Positions 16,699 through 25,010 of a stretch of DNA of 49,666 nucleotides are shown piece by piece. The notes beneath the pieces were generated by a model. It was given only the letters and a program-made list of their open reading frames with translations. It was not told where the DNA came from and did not search any database. The position numbers and the translations under genes are program-made. The stretch lies in contig JAIETE010000027.1 in NCBI GenBank assembly GCA_019745505.1, positions 1 through 49,666 on the forward strand, read 5' to 3'. Each line of letters begins with the position of its first letter. Positions within the stretch are counted from its first letter, which is position 1. This DNA is from Candidatus Obscuribacterales bacterium. GTDB taxonomy: Bacteria; Cyanobacteriota; Vampirovibrionia; Obscuribacterales; Obscuribacteraceae.

Positions 16699-18483
16699 TC
16701 AAATGCCAGGAGCCCTGTTCAGGTACTCCACTGAAACATCCCTATAGTAATAGGATAGTATCTGGGCTGCATTATAGCCACTTTCGGCAAGGGTTCTGGC
16801 CCCGTATTGAGACATGCCAAGCCCGTGGCCAAAGCCGCGTCCGGCGAAAATGTAACTTCCGTCTTCAAACGACACATTAAAAATGGAGCTGGGCAGCTTG
16901 AAGAGCTGGCGGAGGCGCTCGCCGGTGACAACCGAGGTGCTTTCCAAGGAAACCACTGCCGCGTTTTTCACCCGGTTGGAAGCCACTTTCCAGAAAGGCT
17001 GGATGGACAGAAGGGAGCCTGTCTTGAGCCCGAAAGCCTTTTCCGCCTGGTCGACGCTAAAACGTCTCTGCCATGAAAAGTGAGGTGAGTTGTCATCGTA
17101 GTCGACAACCGGCTGCACGTAAGGGATTTCCTTGCCCCAGACATTCTCGCCGGCTTCAGTTGCACCGCCGCTAGTGCTATGAAAGAAAGCGGATATCACT
17201 TTCTGATTGTGCTTCAAGACGACGCCGGAGGTCTCATCGCACGCTCTGTTTCCTGATGCAGTCTCACTTTCGACACCCAGGTAAACTTGATCGTCGGTAG
17301 TGTCTTTGAGGTCGTAATTCTCTTTCTCGTTTTTCCAGAAATTCGCAACCGCGTACGAACGAGCCGCTATGCTCTGCGCTTTGACTGCCTCCAAATGCCA
17401 TGTAGTGGGCATTTCAGAAGGCACGACCGAAAGCAGGTAGTCTTCCAAATCGACCAGGTTGATTGCCTGGAAAGATGTTTCGCCTCCGGCAACAGCTACC
17501 GGCTTGAACCATATTGCCCCTCGATAAACGCGCCCGTTATAGGAAAGAAGACCATCTTTCACTTGCGAAACGGCAAGATATCCGACAGGTTTGATGCCGC
17601 CTTTAGGCGGGGGCGATGGCACCGCGCCAGCAGCAGCGTCGGAGAGTGAAACTGGCTTGGGCGAAGGATTTGGAACATCGAATGCCAAGGAGAATTTGTT
17701 CAGAAGCGCTCCGTTGGGCTGAAAACCGGAGCCCGGCGGCAATACTCTCGGTGTCATAGCAACAACCTGCCGAATAGCACTCGTATTGGGAGCTTGAGCC
17801 AGGCAGAATTGATCGGCGCCCGTGAATACCAAACGCTTGTTTTCGCACTTCAACTGAAATCGGCTGCCGGCCGCAACATTGAAGGCTGGTTGCAGAGTGG
17901 CCAGATTGATAATGCTCGCCCCATCGATCATGGCTATTTCAGGCGTCTTCGAGGCGCGACTGAGAAGAATGCGTATGACCTGCCCGGAACGCGAAGGCAC
18001 CAACTGGCTCACCGGATACGATGGCAATCCGGACAAATCTCTCGCCGCTTGAGGGGCAGGAAGCGCCGCCGCGACACTGAGAGCTTTTCCATTGTCATCG
18101 GCAGCTAGGGCTGCGTCAGCATAAAAAAAAACGCCCGACAGTACAGTTATGGCTGAAAGCAGCGCGCTTCTGGCAGTCCACCAGTTGCTGCGGCTCAGAT
18201 TGCTCGCTGTTCTGACCGGGCTTTCCTTTACCTCGGCTTCGCCGACTGCCTCGACTTTGGAGGCAAACGCCCAGTTAGAATGGCGCGGGGTCGGGGGCTC
18301 TTGCTGGATTAATCCGCGAGACTTGAGGACAGTGAATACGCAGGCCATGGCGGCAGCGATTTCAGCCGGGTCCGTCTGTTTGCCGGCATCCGTTTGTGCC
18401 GGTTGGATATCTACTTTCAGGTTGGCCATATTCAATGTCATTGTCATTCCAAGATTATAGCCATTGGCAGCCCGGTAAAACAT
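16699..18483 (-). CDS. SpoIID/LytB-domain protein with an N-terminal cytoplasmic segment
   Basis: 594 residues. The C-terminal half carries the SpoIID block: LEDYLLSVVPSEMPTTWHLE, AVKAQSIAARSYAVANFW, FHSTSGGATEAGENVWG and FGHGLGMSQYGARTLAESGY. SpoIID is a peptidoglycan lytic transglycosylase in spore formers; cyanobacterial relatives also exist. About 100 hydrophilic residues precede a single hydrophobic segment (ARSALLSAITVLSGVFFYAD, about 104-123), so it looks like a membrane-anchored protein with a cytoplasmic head rather than a simple secreted one. ATG 18483 lacks a ribosome binding site. Methionines at 18447, 18441 and 18429 are alternatives, and a TATAAT on the minus strand (18459-18454) would place a transcript start near 18447. 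It overlaps nothing and is followed by rseP after 7 bp. Confidence 0.88.
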   Translation of the reverse strand: MFYRAANGYNLGMTMTLNMANLKVDIQPAQTDAGKQTDPAEIAAAMACVFTVLKSRGLIQQEPPTPRHSNWAFASKVEAVGEAEVKESPVRTASNLSRSNWWTARSALLSAITVLSGVFFYADAALAADDNGKALSVAAALPAPQAARDLSGLPSYPVSQLVPSRSGQVIRILLSRASKTPEIAMIDGASIINLATLQPAFNVAAGSRFQLKCENKRLVFTGADQFCLAQAPNTSAIRQVVAMTPRVLPPGSGFQPNGALLNKFSLAFDVPNPSPKPVSLSDAAAGAVPSPPPKGGIKPVGYLAVSQVKDGLLSYNGRVYRGAIWFKPVAVAGGETSFQAINLVDLEDYLLSVVPSEMPTTWHLEAVKAQSIAARSYAVANFWKNEKENYDLKDTTDDQVYLGVESETASGNRACDETSGVVLKHNQKVISAFFHSTSGGATEAGENVWGKEIPYVQPVVDYDDNSPHFSWQRRFSVDQAEKAFGLKTGSLLSIQPFWKVASNRVKNAAVVSLESTSVVTGERLRQLFKLPSSIFNVSFEDGSYIFAGRGFGHGLGMSQYGARTLAESGYNAAQILSYYYRDVSVEYLNRAPGI

Positions 18484-18609
18484 TGGCTAGTACGAGGTTT
18501 TGCAAAGCAAGAAGGCGATTTTTCGGCGCTTTGGGGCTTTTCGGAAGAAACAGATGTCAAAGATTGGCGGCATTTTATTTGAACTTGGCGCCGTCCTGAA
18601 AACATTGCG

Positions 18610-18644
18610 AAAGAAAACAGCGAGATTCCTGAGAATTTCGCTGT
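18610..18644 (-). terminator. Terminator after atpG
   Basis: On the minus strand, ACAGCGA pairs with TCGCTGT and the inner AATTC-type bases extend the stem past one mismatch (18644-18617, loop of 4). A T-rich tract TTTTCTTT (18617-18610) follows. It lies about 30 bp after the atpG stop, the expected place for the end of the atp transcript. Confidence 0.6.
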
Positions 18645-18673
18645 CTCTAAATCTTGAACCCGTTCTACCGGTC

Positions 18674-19555
18674 TTAGCCTTTGAGGGCTTCGGCGCCACC
18701 GACGATTTCCAACAGTTCTTGCGTGATACCGGCCTGACGAGCTTTGTTGTATTCCAAAGTGAGGCTGGAAATCAGGTCGCGAGCGTTATTGGAGGCGTTG
18801 GTCATGGCGTTCATCCGCGCGGCCAACTCGGAAGCGGATGCTTCGAGCAAGCCCTGGAAGATGACGTTTTCCATGTACTTCGGCAACAGCTCTAAGCGCA
18901 TGACTTCGACAATCGAAGGCTCGAAGAGAGTTTCGGCAGAAGGCATTTTCGTGTCTTCTCTGGGCGGCAGATCAATCGGCAACACTTTGGTGTTGATTAC
19001 TTGCGAACGCAAGAGATTGATAAAGTCGCTGCCAATCAATTCCACCGCATCCACTTTCTTTTCGATGTAGAGGTCGGCGGCTTCTTGAGCGATCAAACGA
19101 GCAACTTCAACCGTCGGTATAGCCGGCAGGTTGGTGTGTTGTTTGAGCTTCTCGATCTTGATGGATTTGAAGAAGGCTGCTGCTTTCAAGCCGACAAGAA
19201 TGAGTTTTACCTCTTTCTTCTCTTCTTGCAATTGCCGGATGCGAATCATCGCTTCGCGGAAGATGACGCTGTTGTAGCCGCCGCACAAGCCGCGGTCCGA
19301 AGACAGAATTATCACCGCGACGGTTTTGATCGGACGTCTTTCGAGAAGTTGCAGACCTTGCAGATCGATTTCCGCAACTTCCGATACCGCTCTCTTGAGC
19401 ATACCGACAACCGCTTGTGTAAACGGTCTTGCCGCCATCATCTTCATCTGCGCCCGACGCACTTTAGCCGCCGCCACCATTTTCATGGCTTTGGTGATTT
19501 TTTGCGTCGATTGCACCGACTTGATGCGGTTTCTAATTGCTTTTAGGTTTGCCAT
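18674..19555 (-). CDS. atpG: ATP synthase gamma subunit
   Basis: Central rotor shaft of the F1 motor, linking proton-driven c-ring rotation to ATP synthesis. The 293-residue protein has both conserved terminal helices: LKAIRNRIKSVQSTQKITKA at the N-terminus and MNAMTNASNNARDLISSLTL with YNKARQAGITQELLEIVGGA at the C-terminus. ILSSDRGLCGGYNS is the mid-sequence family block. Cyanobacterial and chloroplast gamma subunits carry an inserted regulatory loop; the length and the visible sequence give no sign of a large insert. It starts 6 bp after atpA and is the last gene of the cluster; beta and epsilon are not encoded in the window. Confidence 0.97.
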   Translation of the reverse strand: MANLKAIRNRIKSVQSTQKITKAMKMVAAAKVRRAQMKMMAARPFTQAVVGMLKRAVSEVAEIDLQGLQLLERRPIKTVAVIILSSDRGLCGGYNSVIFREAMIRIRQLQEEKKEVKLILVGLKAAAFFKSIKIEKLKQHTNLPAIPTVEVARLIAQEAADLYIEKKVDAVELIGSDFINLLRSQVINTKVLPIDLPPREDTKMPSAETLFEPSIVEVMRLELLPKYMENVIFQGLLEASASELAARMNAMTNASNNARDLISSLTLEYNKARQAGITQELLEIVGGAEALKG

Positions 19556-19561
19556 GTCTTT

Positions 19562-21085
19562 TTACTTGTTGAAGAAGTTGGTCTTGAAGTTCTTGATCGC
19601 GTCCGTGAGGGCGGTTTCGTCCTCTTTGGTCAGCTTGTCGCCGGTGTTGATCTTGCCTTCCAAATCTTTCGATTGGGCGGCAAGGAACTTGAACCACTCG
19701 GCTTTGAACTTCTGGATGTCCTTTTGTTCGATGTCGTCGAGCAAGCCGTTGTTGGCAGCGTAGATGATCGAGACTTGTTGAGCCAGAGACAGCGGCTGGA
19801 ATTGCGGCTGTTTCAATACTTCAGTCAACTTTTGACCGCGGCGGATTTGATCTTGCGTTGCTTTGTCGAGGTCGGAAGCGAACTGAGCGAATGCTTCCAA
19901 TTCTCTGAACTGCGCAAGGTCGAGACGCAGCTTACCGGCAACCATCTTCATGGCTTTGGTTTGAGCGGCACCACCTACCCGGCTAACCGAGATACCGGCG
20001 TTGATAGCAGGACGGACACCGGCGTAGAACAAGTCGGTTTCAAGGAAGATTTGACCGTCGGTGATGGAGATAACGTTGGTCGGGATGTATGCAGATACGT
20101 CACCGGCTTGGGTTTCGATGATCGGCAAGGCTGTGAGCGAGCCGGCACCGAGTTTGTCTGAGAGCTTGGAGGCGCGTTCCAACAAGCGGCTGTGCAAGTA
20201 GAACACGTCACCAGGATACGCTTCACGACCTGGCGGACGACGGAGAAGGAGCGACATTGCGCGGTAGGCAACGGCGTGCTTCGACAAATCGTCGTACACG
20301 TTGAGTGCGTGTTGACCCTTGTGCATGAAGTATTCGCCGAGCGAAGCGCCTGTGTACGGTGCCAAGAATTGCAGCGCCGGTGCGGTTGTTGCCGAAGCGT
20401 CAACGATGATGGAGTATTCCATCGCGCCGTGCTCTTCGAGAATTTTGACGATACGACCGACGTTGGATTCTTTCTGACCGATGGCAACGTAGATGCAAAT
20501 CGGGCGGTTGGGCTGATTCTTCTGGTTCAAGATCGTATCGATTGCGATAGCGGTCTTACCGGTTTGACGGTCACCGATGATAAGTTCGCGCTGACCGCGA
20601 CCGACCGGAATCATACCGTCGATAGCGGAGATGCCGGTCATGAGCGGTTCGCAAACCGACTGACGGGCAACGATGCCGGGAGCTTTGATTTCAATCGGAC
20701 GATATTCGGTGGTGGCGATCGGTCCTTTGCCGTCGATTGGCTGACCGATGGCGTTTACAACACGACCGAGCATTGCTTCACCGACTGGCGTCGAAGCGAT
20801 ACGTCCGGTGGTGCGGACTTCCATACCTTCGGAAATCTTCTTGCCGTCGCCGAGGATTACAACCCCGACGTTGTCTTCTTCAAGGTTGAGCACCATGCCG
20901 TATGTTTTGTCTTCATCGGCAAACTCGACCAACTCGCCGGACATCGCCTTTTCCATACCGTATACGCGGGCGATACCGTCGCCTACCTGAAGCACGCTGC
21001 CGACGTTGCTCACGTTGAGTGACGCTTGGTACTTATCCAGCTGCGCTTTCAAGATGGATGTGATTTCATCGGGCTTGATTGCCAT
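19562..21085 (-). CDS. atpA: ATP synthase alpha subunit
   Basis: Non-catalytic nucleotide-binding subunit of F1 (three copies per enzyme). 507 residues. The P-loop is GDRQTGKTA at 171-179. The adenine pocket and arginine-finger region is [20 protein letters not shown], and the N-terminal crown begins with [22 protein letters not shown] lies about 11 bases before the ATG. A 183-bp interval holding four hairpin repeats separates it from atpH, whereas the other junctions downstream of atpE are -1 to +111 bp. This may set alpha output apart from delta, which is needed in one copy. Confidence 0.98.
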   Translation of the reverse strand: MAIKPDEITSILKAQLDKYQASLNVSNVGSVLQVGDGIARVYGMEKAMSGELVEFADEDKTYGMVLNLEEDNVGVVILGDGKKISEGMEVRTTGRIASTPVGEAMLGRVVNAIGQPIDGKGPIATTEYRPIEIKAPGIVARQSVCEPLMTGISAIDGMIPVGRGQRELIIGDRQTGKTAIAIDTILNQKNQPNRPICIYVAIGQKESNVGRIVKILEEHGAMEYSIIVDASATTAPALQFLAPYTGASLGEYFMHKGQHALNVYDDLSKHAVAYRAMSLLLRRPPGREAYPGDVFYLHSRLLERASKLSDKLGAGSLTALPIIETQAGDVSAYIPTNVISITDGQIFLETDLFYAGVRPAINAGISVSRVGGAAQTKAMKMVAGKLRLDLAQFRELEAFAQFASDLDKATQDQIRRGQKLTEVLKQPQFQPLSLAQQVSIIYAANNGLLDDIEQKDIQKFKAEWFKFLAAQSKDLEGKINTGDKLTKEDETALTDAIKNFKTNFFNK

Positions 21086-21122
21086 GGTGTCTTTGAACCT
21101 CTTTTTTGTTTCTCTTTTGGTT

Positions 21123-21263
21123 GGGCGCTTGCGATGCGTCCCTACTTCTCTTCTTTTTTATGGGCGCATGCAATGCGCCCCCACGTTCTTTCTTTTGTTT
21201 GGGCGCGTGCAACGCGCCCCCACGTCTCTTCCTTTTTCTTTGGGCGCGTGCAACGCGCCCCCA
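21123..21263 (-). repeat. Four hairpin repeats inside the atp operon (locus C)
   Basis: Three perfect 8-bp hairpins lie at 21162-21180 (arms GGGCGCAT / ATGCGCCC), 21201-21219 and 21242-21260 (both GGGCGCGT / ACGCGCCC), each with a 3-base loop. A fourth, imperfect one lies at about 21123-21142. Successive copies are about 40 bp apart, separated by pyrimidine-rich spacers (TTCTTT-type on the plus strand). In the minus-strand direction each copy reads GTGGGGG, arm, TGC, arm, which is the direction of the atp transcript. The last copy ends 8 bp from the atpH stop. Confidence 0.95.
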
Positions 21264-21268
21264 CGCTT

Positions 21269-21820
21269 CTATACAGCCAATAAGGCTTTCTCTATCGCTT
21301 TCAACTGCCCTTTGAGGCTGCCGTCAATAACTTGGTCGCCAAGACGAAGTACAACTCCGCCTATAAGCGAGGGGTCTACTTTTACTTCCAATTCCAGACG
21401 CTTGCCGAGGTGCTCGGTCAAACGCGCTTTGATATTGGCGATCGCCTGGTCGCTCAGTTTTTCCGAGCTGACGAGACTTGCCGATACCAGGTTGTTCTTC
21501 TTGTTGAGCAACTCTCTATATTGATGCTCGAGCGGTCCCAAAATCTCCAGCCTGCGTTTGTCAGCAAGCAGGTCGAGCAGACGAAGAGTCAGCTCGTTAA
21601 CTTTGCCTTTCAATACTTCCTTGAGAAGAGCCTTCTTCTCTTCGGCGTTGACTGAAGGAAGTTCGAGCACAGTAGCGAACTGACGATCTTTCTCTATCAA
21701 TTGATTGAGAAGAAGAAGATCGTTGCCGACAGCATCGGCGGTATCACCACCGGCGGCAGTTGCAAGATCGAGTACAGCTTCAGCGTATTGCGCCGCTACT
21801 CCCTGCAGTTCCGTTCTCAT
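21269..21820 (-). CDS. atpH: ATP synthase delta subunit
   Basis: Peripheral-stalk cap joining the b/b' dimer to the top of F1 (OSCP in mitochondria). 183 residues. The N-terminal helical domain begins VAAQYAEAVLDLA, and the C-terminal domain has the family block LEVKVDPSLIGGVVLRLGDQ followed by VIDGSLKGQL. AAGGAG lies 9 bases before the ATG at 21820. It starts 19 bp after atpF and is followed by the hairpin array before atpA. Confidence 0.94.
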   Translation of the reverse strand: MRTELQGVAAQYAEAVLDLATAAGGDTADAVGNDLLLLNQLIEKDRQFATVLELPSVNAEEKKALLKEVLKGKVNELTLRLLDLLADKRRLEILGPLEHQYRELLNKKNNLVSASLVSSEKLSDQAIANIKARLTEHLGKRLELEVKVDPSLIGGVVLRLGDQVIDGSLKGQLKAIEKALLAV

Positions 21821-21839
21821 CCGACCAGTCTCCTTTTAC

Positions 21840-22478
21840 TTATTTCTTGCTGTGCGCTGCGGACTCAAGCTTTCCCGGCTCGAAACTGTCCCCGCTACTG
21901 GCGATAGTGTCGAGCTCAGACATGAATTTGGTGAGCAATTCATCCTTCACCTTGTCATTGACCTGGTGGCGCAATTGCTCTTCCGAAATTGCCACTGCAG
22001 CCTTCACAACAGCAGAGCGCATCTCAGTGACCAGAAGCTGTCTTTCGTTTTGAATGGAAGATTCGAACTTGATGAGCAAGTCGGACATTTCCTTAGACGT
22101 TTGCTCTTCGATCAGAGCGGCAGTCTGCTGAGCAGCCGTTTTCGCATCGGCAAGAATTTTCTTGGTTTCTTCCTCGACATTGGCCAGCTTCTTGCGCTGT
22201 TCTTCAAGAAAGGCGATACCTTCGTCCTTAGCTTGCTGAGCGGCGCTGATTTCGCCTTCAATAGACTCTCGGCGAGCTTTGAAAAGCGGCGGCATGTTTT
22301 TCTGAATCAACCAACCAAGGAAAGCCAACAACAAGAGCCAGTTGATGAAGTTGTTATCGAAGAGACCATGTTCATGACCTGCTTCGTGCCCTTCATTATG
22401 AGTCTGTTCGGCTTCACCGGCATGAGTCTCATGGACATCAGGCGTATGAGTTTCAACTTGAGCAGCAAAGAGATACAT
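21840..22478 (-). CDS. atpF: ATP synthase b subunit with a histidine-rich N-terminus
   Basis: 212 residues. One membrane helix (NFINWLLLLAFLGWLIQKNM, about residues 43-62) is followed by a long charged helix that forms the peripheral stalk. The sequence before the membrane helix is unusual: about 40 residues with many His and Glu (ETHTPDVHETHAGEAEQTHN, then EGHEAGHEHG), which would lie on the periplasmic side. I call this b and the preceding gene b' from the cyanobacterial order and lengths; the assignment could be reversed. The start codon shares one base with the b' stop (TGATG), with GAGGA 9 bases upstream, so the two are translationally coupled. Confidence 0.9.
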   Translation of the reverse strand: MYLFAAQVETHTPDVHETHAGEAEQTHNEGHEAGHEHGLFDNNFINWLLLLAFLGWLIQKNMPPLFKARRESIEGEISAAQQAKDEGIAFLEEQRKKLANVEEETKKILADAKTAAQQTAALIEEQTSKEMSDLLIKFESSIQNERQLLVTEMRSAVVKAAVAISEEQLRHQVNDKVKDELLTKFMSELDTIASSGDSFEPGKLESAAHSKK

Positions 22479-22954
22479 CAGCAGACTTCCTCGAGAACTT
22501 TGCGAACCTTTTCGCGATCGACATTTGTCTTAGCCGATTCGCCCAGGAGTTTTTTGGATATTGTGTTGACCAATTCCAGTTCCTGATCGACCAATCCGTC
22601 AACAAGCGCTTTCTTCTCAGCAGCCAATTCAGTCTTGGCTGCGTCCAGCTTCTTGCGTCCCTGGTCCTGGACCGTTTTCAACTTCTCGTCACGAACCTTC
22701 TGCGCTGCCGCAGCCGCTTCATTACGCATGCCAGCCGCCTGGTGACGAGCTGAGTTGATTTTCTCCTGGTGAGCGACAAGCTCGGACTCCGCTTTGATGC
22801 GGCTCGATTTGCTGACCTCAAGGTGCTCGGCTACAAGTGCCTTGCGGTCGGCTATAGCCTTGCCCACAGGTTTGAGCATGATCTCGTTGAGCAAGAACAT
22901 GAAAACCAGAAAGCTGGCGATAAAGATGATGAAAGTGCCGTTTAACTCGAACAT
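22478..22954 (-). CDS. atpF': ATP synthase b' subunit
   Basis: 158 residues. An N-terminal membrane helix (FIIFIASFLVFMFLLNEIML) is followed by a long charged helix typical of peripheral-stalk subunits. A second, different b-type gene follows immediately. Paired b and b' genes between c and delta are characteristic of cyanobacteria and relatives and of some other bacteria with b/b' heterodimers. The motif MLKPVGKAIADRKALVAEHL after the membrane helix fits the family. AGGA lies 4-5 bases before the ATG. It is also named atpG in cyanobacterial nomenclature. Confidence 0.9.
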   Translation of the reverse strand: MFELNGTFIIFIASFLVFMFLLNEIMLKPVGKAIADRKALVAEHLEVSKSSRIKAESELVAHQEKINSARHQAAGMRNEAAAAAQKVRDEKLKTVQDQGRKKLDAAKTELAAEKKALVDGLVDQELELVNTISKKLLGESAKTNVDREKVRKVLEEVC

Positions 22955-23065
22955 TTCGTCCTGTTTCCTAAATGGAATTCCTGATTGGGATCCCGAGAGA
23001 CTCGGGAATGTTCACTCGATCGCGGACGGCCTGCCTGGCAGGCCGTTTCAACTTAGAGGCTGGGT

Positions 23066-23356
23066 TTAGCCAACTTTGCTGCCGAATTGGAAGAGCTGGA
23101 TGGCGATAACGAATGCCAGAAGACCAAGAGCTTCCATGAGGGCGGCGATGATGATCGCGTTAACCAGGAGCTTTTGAGCCATTTCAGGCTGACGGGCCAT
23201 GCCTTCGAGAGCTCTCGAGCCGGCGACGCCGATACCGATACCAGGTCCGATTACGCCGACTGCGGCGATGCCGGAACCAACCAAAGCTGCTGCCTTGATC
23301 ATGGTTGTGCTGTCAACAGCTGCTGTTCCAGCTTGGGCAATGAGTGTGTGGTCCAC
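23066..23356 (-). CDS. atpE: ATP synthase c subunit (proteolipid)
   Basis: Two-helix hairpin forming the proton-driven rotor ring. From the GTG start at 23356 it is 96 residues. Helix 1 contains GIAAVGVIGPGIGIGVAGSR, the polar loop is ARQPE, and helix 2 is IIIAALMEALGLLAFVIAIQ, with the essential Glu at 75. The start is GTG because GGAG lies 7 bases upstream; a longer in-frame extension to 23440 lacks such a site. The Gln of sodium-type rings (GVGQG) is Ile here, and Ala follows the Glu, so proton use is predicted. An 18-residue N-terminal extension precedes the usual start of the family. Confidence 0.96.
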   Translation of the reverse strand: MDHTLIAQAGTAAVDSTTMIKAAALVGSGIAAVGVIGPGIGIGVAGSRALEGMARQPEMAQKLLVNAIIIAALMEALGLLAFVIAIQLFQFGSKVG

Positions 23357-23494
23357 AGTTGATCTCCTTAACTCGTTTTTTCGACTACTTAGCCAGGCTT
23401 GCGCCGTACTAAAAATTTGGTTTCTGCGCTCTAAACACACGCTTTTAAGAACGTGAGCGCATTCGCTTGGAACGAACCAATCGAACCAGCCAAA

Positions 23495-23503
23495 ATTATA
23501 ACA
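23495..23503 (-). promoter_or_regulatory. Extended -10 promoter for atpE
   Basis: Minus strand reads TGTTATAAT (23503-23495), a perfect TATAAT with the TG extension. No good -35 lies 17 bp upstream, as is usual for extended -10 promoters. Transcription would start near 23488, about 130 bases before the atpE start codon. Confidence 0.5.
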
Positions 23504-23615
23504 AGAGGTGATCTGAGCTTTCTGTCGAATCTATGCGGTTTTCGGGGTCGTCAACTGGTACGCCAGGTAAATTTCCATTCATAGTGAAAGGCGCGCGAAA
23601 CCCAAAGCCCATGCG

Positions 23616-23646
23616 AAAAATCGCGCTTTTCAGGGGAAAAGCGCGA
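23616..23646 (-). terminator. Intrinsic terminator or attenuator between atpB and atpE
   Basis: On the minus strand an 11-bp perfect stem (TCGCGCTTTTC pairing with GAAAAGCGCGA, loop CCCT) is followed directly by TTTTT (23620-23616). It is the clearest intrinsic terminator shape in the window, yet it lies inside the atp cluster, 65 bp after the atpB stop. Confidence 0.75.
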
Positions 23647-23710
23647 CACGAAATTCAGCCAGGAAGTCCTGAGCATCAGTATTTGAGCTTGAAAGCTTGC
23701 TGCGAAACCC

Positions 23711-24475
23711 TTAGTGGTGTTCCAGAGTCAAACCGATGTAAATCGAGGTGAGAAGCGCGAATACGAAGGCTTGAATCACACCGATAAAGAGTTCGAATGC
23801 CATAACACCGGTAGGCACAATCGCCGGTACCATGCCGATTGCCGCTGCGCGCATCAATTCGTCCGCAGTGATAACCATCATAAGACGAAGAGCCAGTGTG
23901 GCCGGGCGAATCACCAGGTCCATCCACTCAATCGGATTGAGGTAGAGCTTGAGGTAATTGGCTCCGTGAGCCCAGAAACCAGAGAACACATAGACGATGA
24001 GAGAGATGGTCGCAAGCCCGAAAGTGACGTTGAAATCAGTGGTTGGCGAGCAAATCTCGAATGGTTTGTGGTCGACATGCGGCCAGGTAATTCCAAGGTT
24101 CGGTGCCCAGTGCTCCAACGCGAGCCAGGGGCCGACACCGATGAAATTCGCCGTTAATACAAACATAAAGATTGCTGCAATAAGCGGCAAATATTTCTTG
24201 TAGTGATGACCCATCAAACCCTTGATAAGGTCTTCGACAAACTGATAAACCATCTCCAAAATCTGCTGACCGTTCGAGCCTGCTCCTTTATTTGTCATCG
24301 CAGGCACGATGAGCGCGCATGAGGTGAGGATGAATGCCATGCAGAGCCAGCTTGTCACCAGGGTATCGATATGGATGTCACCGTAGGTGCCCAGCGCATT
24401 CACCCCTAAAAATGGCTCATTCAGCCATGCGGCATCATGTACGACTTCCTTGAGGGGCAAATTTTGTCCGAGCAT
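23711..24475 (-). CDS. atpB: ATP synthase a subunit
   Basis: Membrane stator subunit forming the two proton half-channels. 254 residues with five or six membrane segments, for example YLPLIAAIFMFVLTANFIGV and VMAFELFIGVIQAFVFALLT. The essential arginine is in TLALRLMMVITADELMRAAA. Most bacteria have RLFGN at this place; here it is RLMMV, an unusual change beside the key residue. The C-terminal LLTSIYIGLTLEHH is typical. The start ATG at 24475 has only a weak purine stretch. It follows the small AtpZ-like gene by 205 bp. Confidence 0.94.
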   Translation of the reverse strand: MLGQNLPLKEVVHDAAWLNEPFLGVNALGTYGDIHIDTLVTSWLCMAFILTSCALIVPAMTNKGAGSNGQQILEMVYQFVEDLIKGLMGHHYKKYLPLIAAIFMFVLTANFIGVGPWLALEHWAPNLGITWPHVDHKPFEICSPTTDFNVTFGLATISLIVYVFSGFWAHGANYLKLYLNPIEWMDLVIRPATLALRLMMVITADELMRAAAIGMVPAIVPTGVMAFELFIGVIQAFVFALLTSIYIGLTLEHH

Positions 24476-24680
24476 CTCTTATTCCGGGTTCTTTGAAGCG
24501 GGTGGGATATGTCTTTTGGCTATTTCAGCGGTATATGCGTTGGGAGCTAAGCTCTTATCAACGCAAATTGTTCGCGCTGAGCCGGTCCTGTGCGGCTTCA
24601 GATTGAAAAAAAATCCGAAACGCACTGGAGATGAATAATATCAGATGACTTTCGCGCGACAGGGCGCCCCACACAGAACC

Positions 24681-25010
24681 TTAACTATCTGACTTATTGC
24701 TTTTCTCATCTTGCGCGTCGTAGTCATTCTCATATTCATTTTTGAATGGAATGGGCTTGGCGCCTTGAGGAGTGCCGGGAGTATCTAGCGAAGTAGCCTT
24801 CTTGACCATGCGCCACAAGCCCAGCCCGCCTCCCAAAAGCGACAGTCCAAGCGAGCCCCACGGCCCCGTATGCAGCTTGTCATCGACAAAACCGCCCGCC
24901 CACATGCCGAGCAGAATCAGCACCGCCGCCCCGAGGACCGCATCAGAAACCACAAACATGGCGCGTTGAAATCCGCTCGGTCCTGACGATGCTTTATCTG
25001 TATCTTTCAT
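24681..25010 (-). CDS. AtpZ/AtpI-like small membrane protein
   Basis: 109 residues from the ATG at 25010 (an in-frame alternative at 25043 adds 11). Two membrane helices are visible: FVVSDAVLGAAVLILLGMWA and WGSLGLSLLGGGLGLWRMVK. This is the two-helix layout of the AtpI/AtpZ family encoded at the head of many atp operons, thought to help c-ring assembly or magnesium supply. The C-terminus is hydrophilic and acidic (YENDYDAQDEKSNKSDS). It is first in the minus-strand atp cluster and divergent from pspA. Confidence 0.75.
   Translation of the reverse strand: MKDTDKASSGPSGFQRAMFVVSDAVLGAAVLILLGMWAGGFVDDKLHTGPWGSLGLSLLGGGLGLWRMVKKATSLDTPGTPQGAKPIPFKNEYENDYDAQDEKSNKSDS

Larger units (their letters stand above)
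23357..23710 (-). other. atpB-atpE intergenic region
   Basis: 354 bp within the atp cluster, in contrast to the tight spacing of the following genes. On the minus strand it contains, in order, a strong intrinsic-terminator-like hairpin (23646-23616), an extended -10 promoter (23503-23495), a leader of about 130 bases and the GGAG site of atpE. No gene is seen. Confidence 0.7.

Noticed and set aside
20192..21022. 276-codon plus-strand frame opposite atpA
   Set aside because: Antisense shadow of a highly conserved gene; the composition follows the atpA codon pattern.
18674..25010. Absence of beta and epsilon genes as an operon deletion
   Set aside because: Cyanobacteria and relatives normally keep beta and epsilon in a separate operon, so nothing need be missing.
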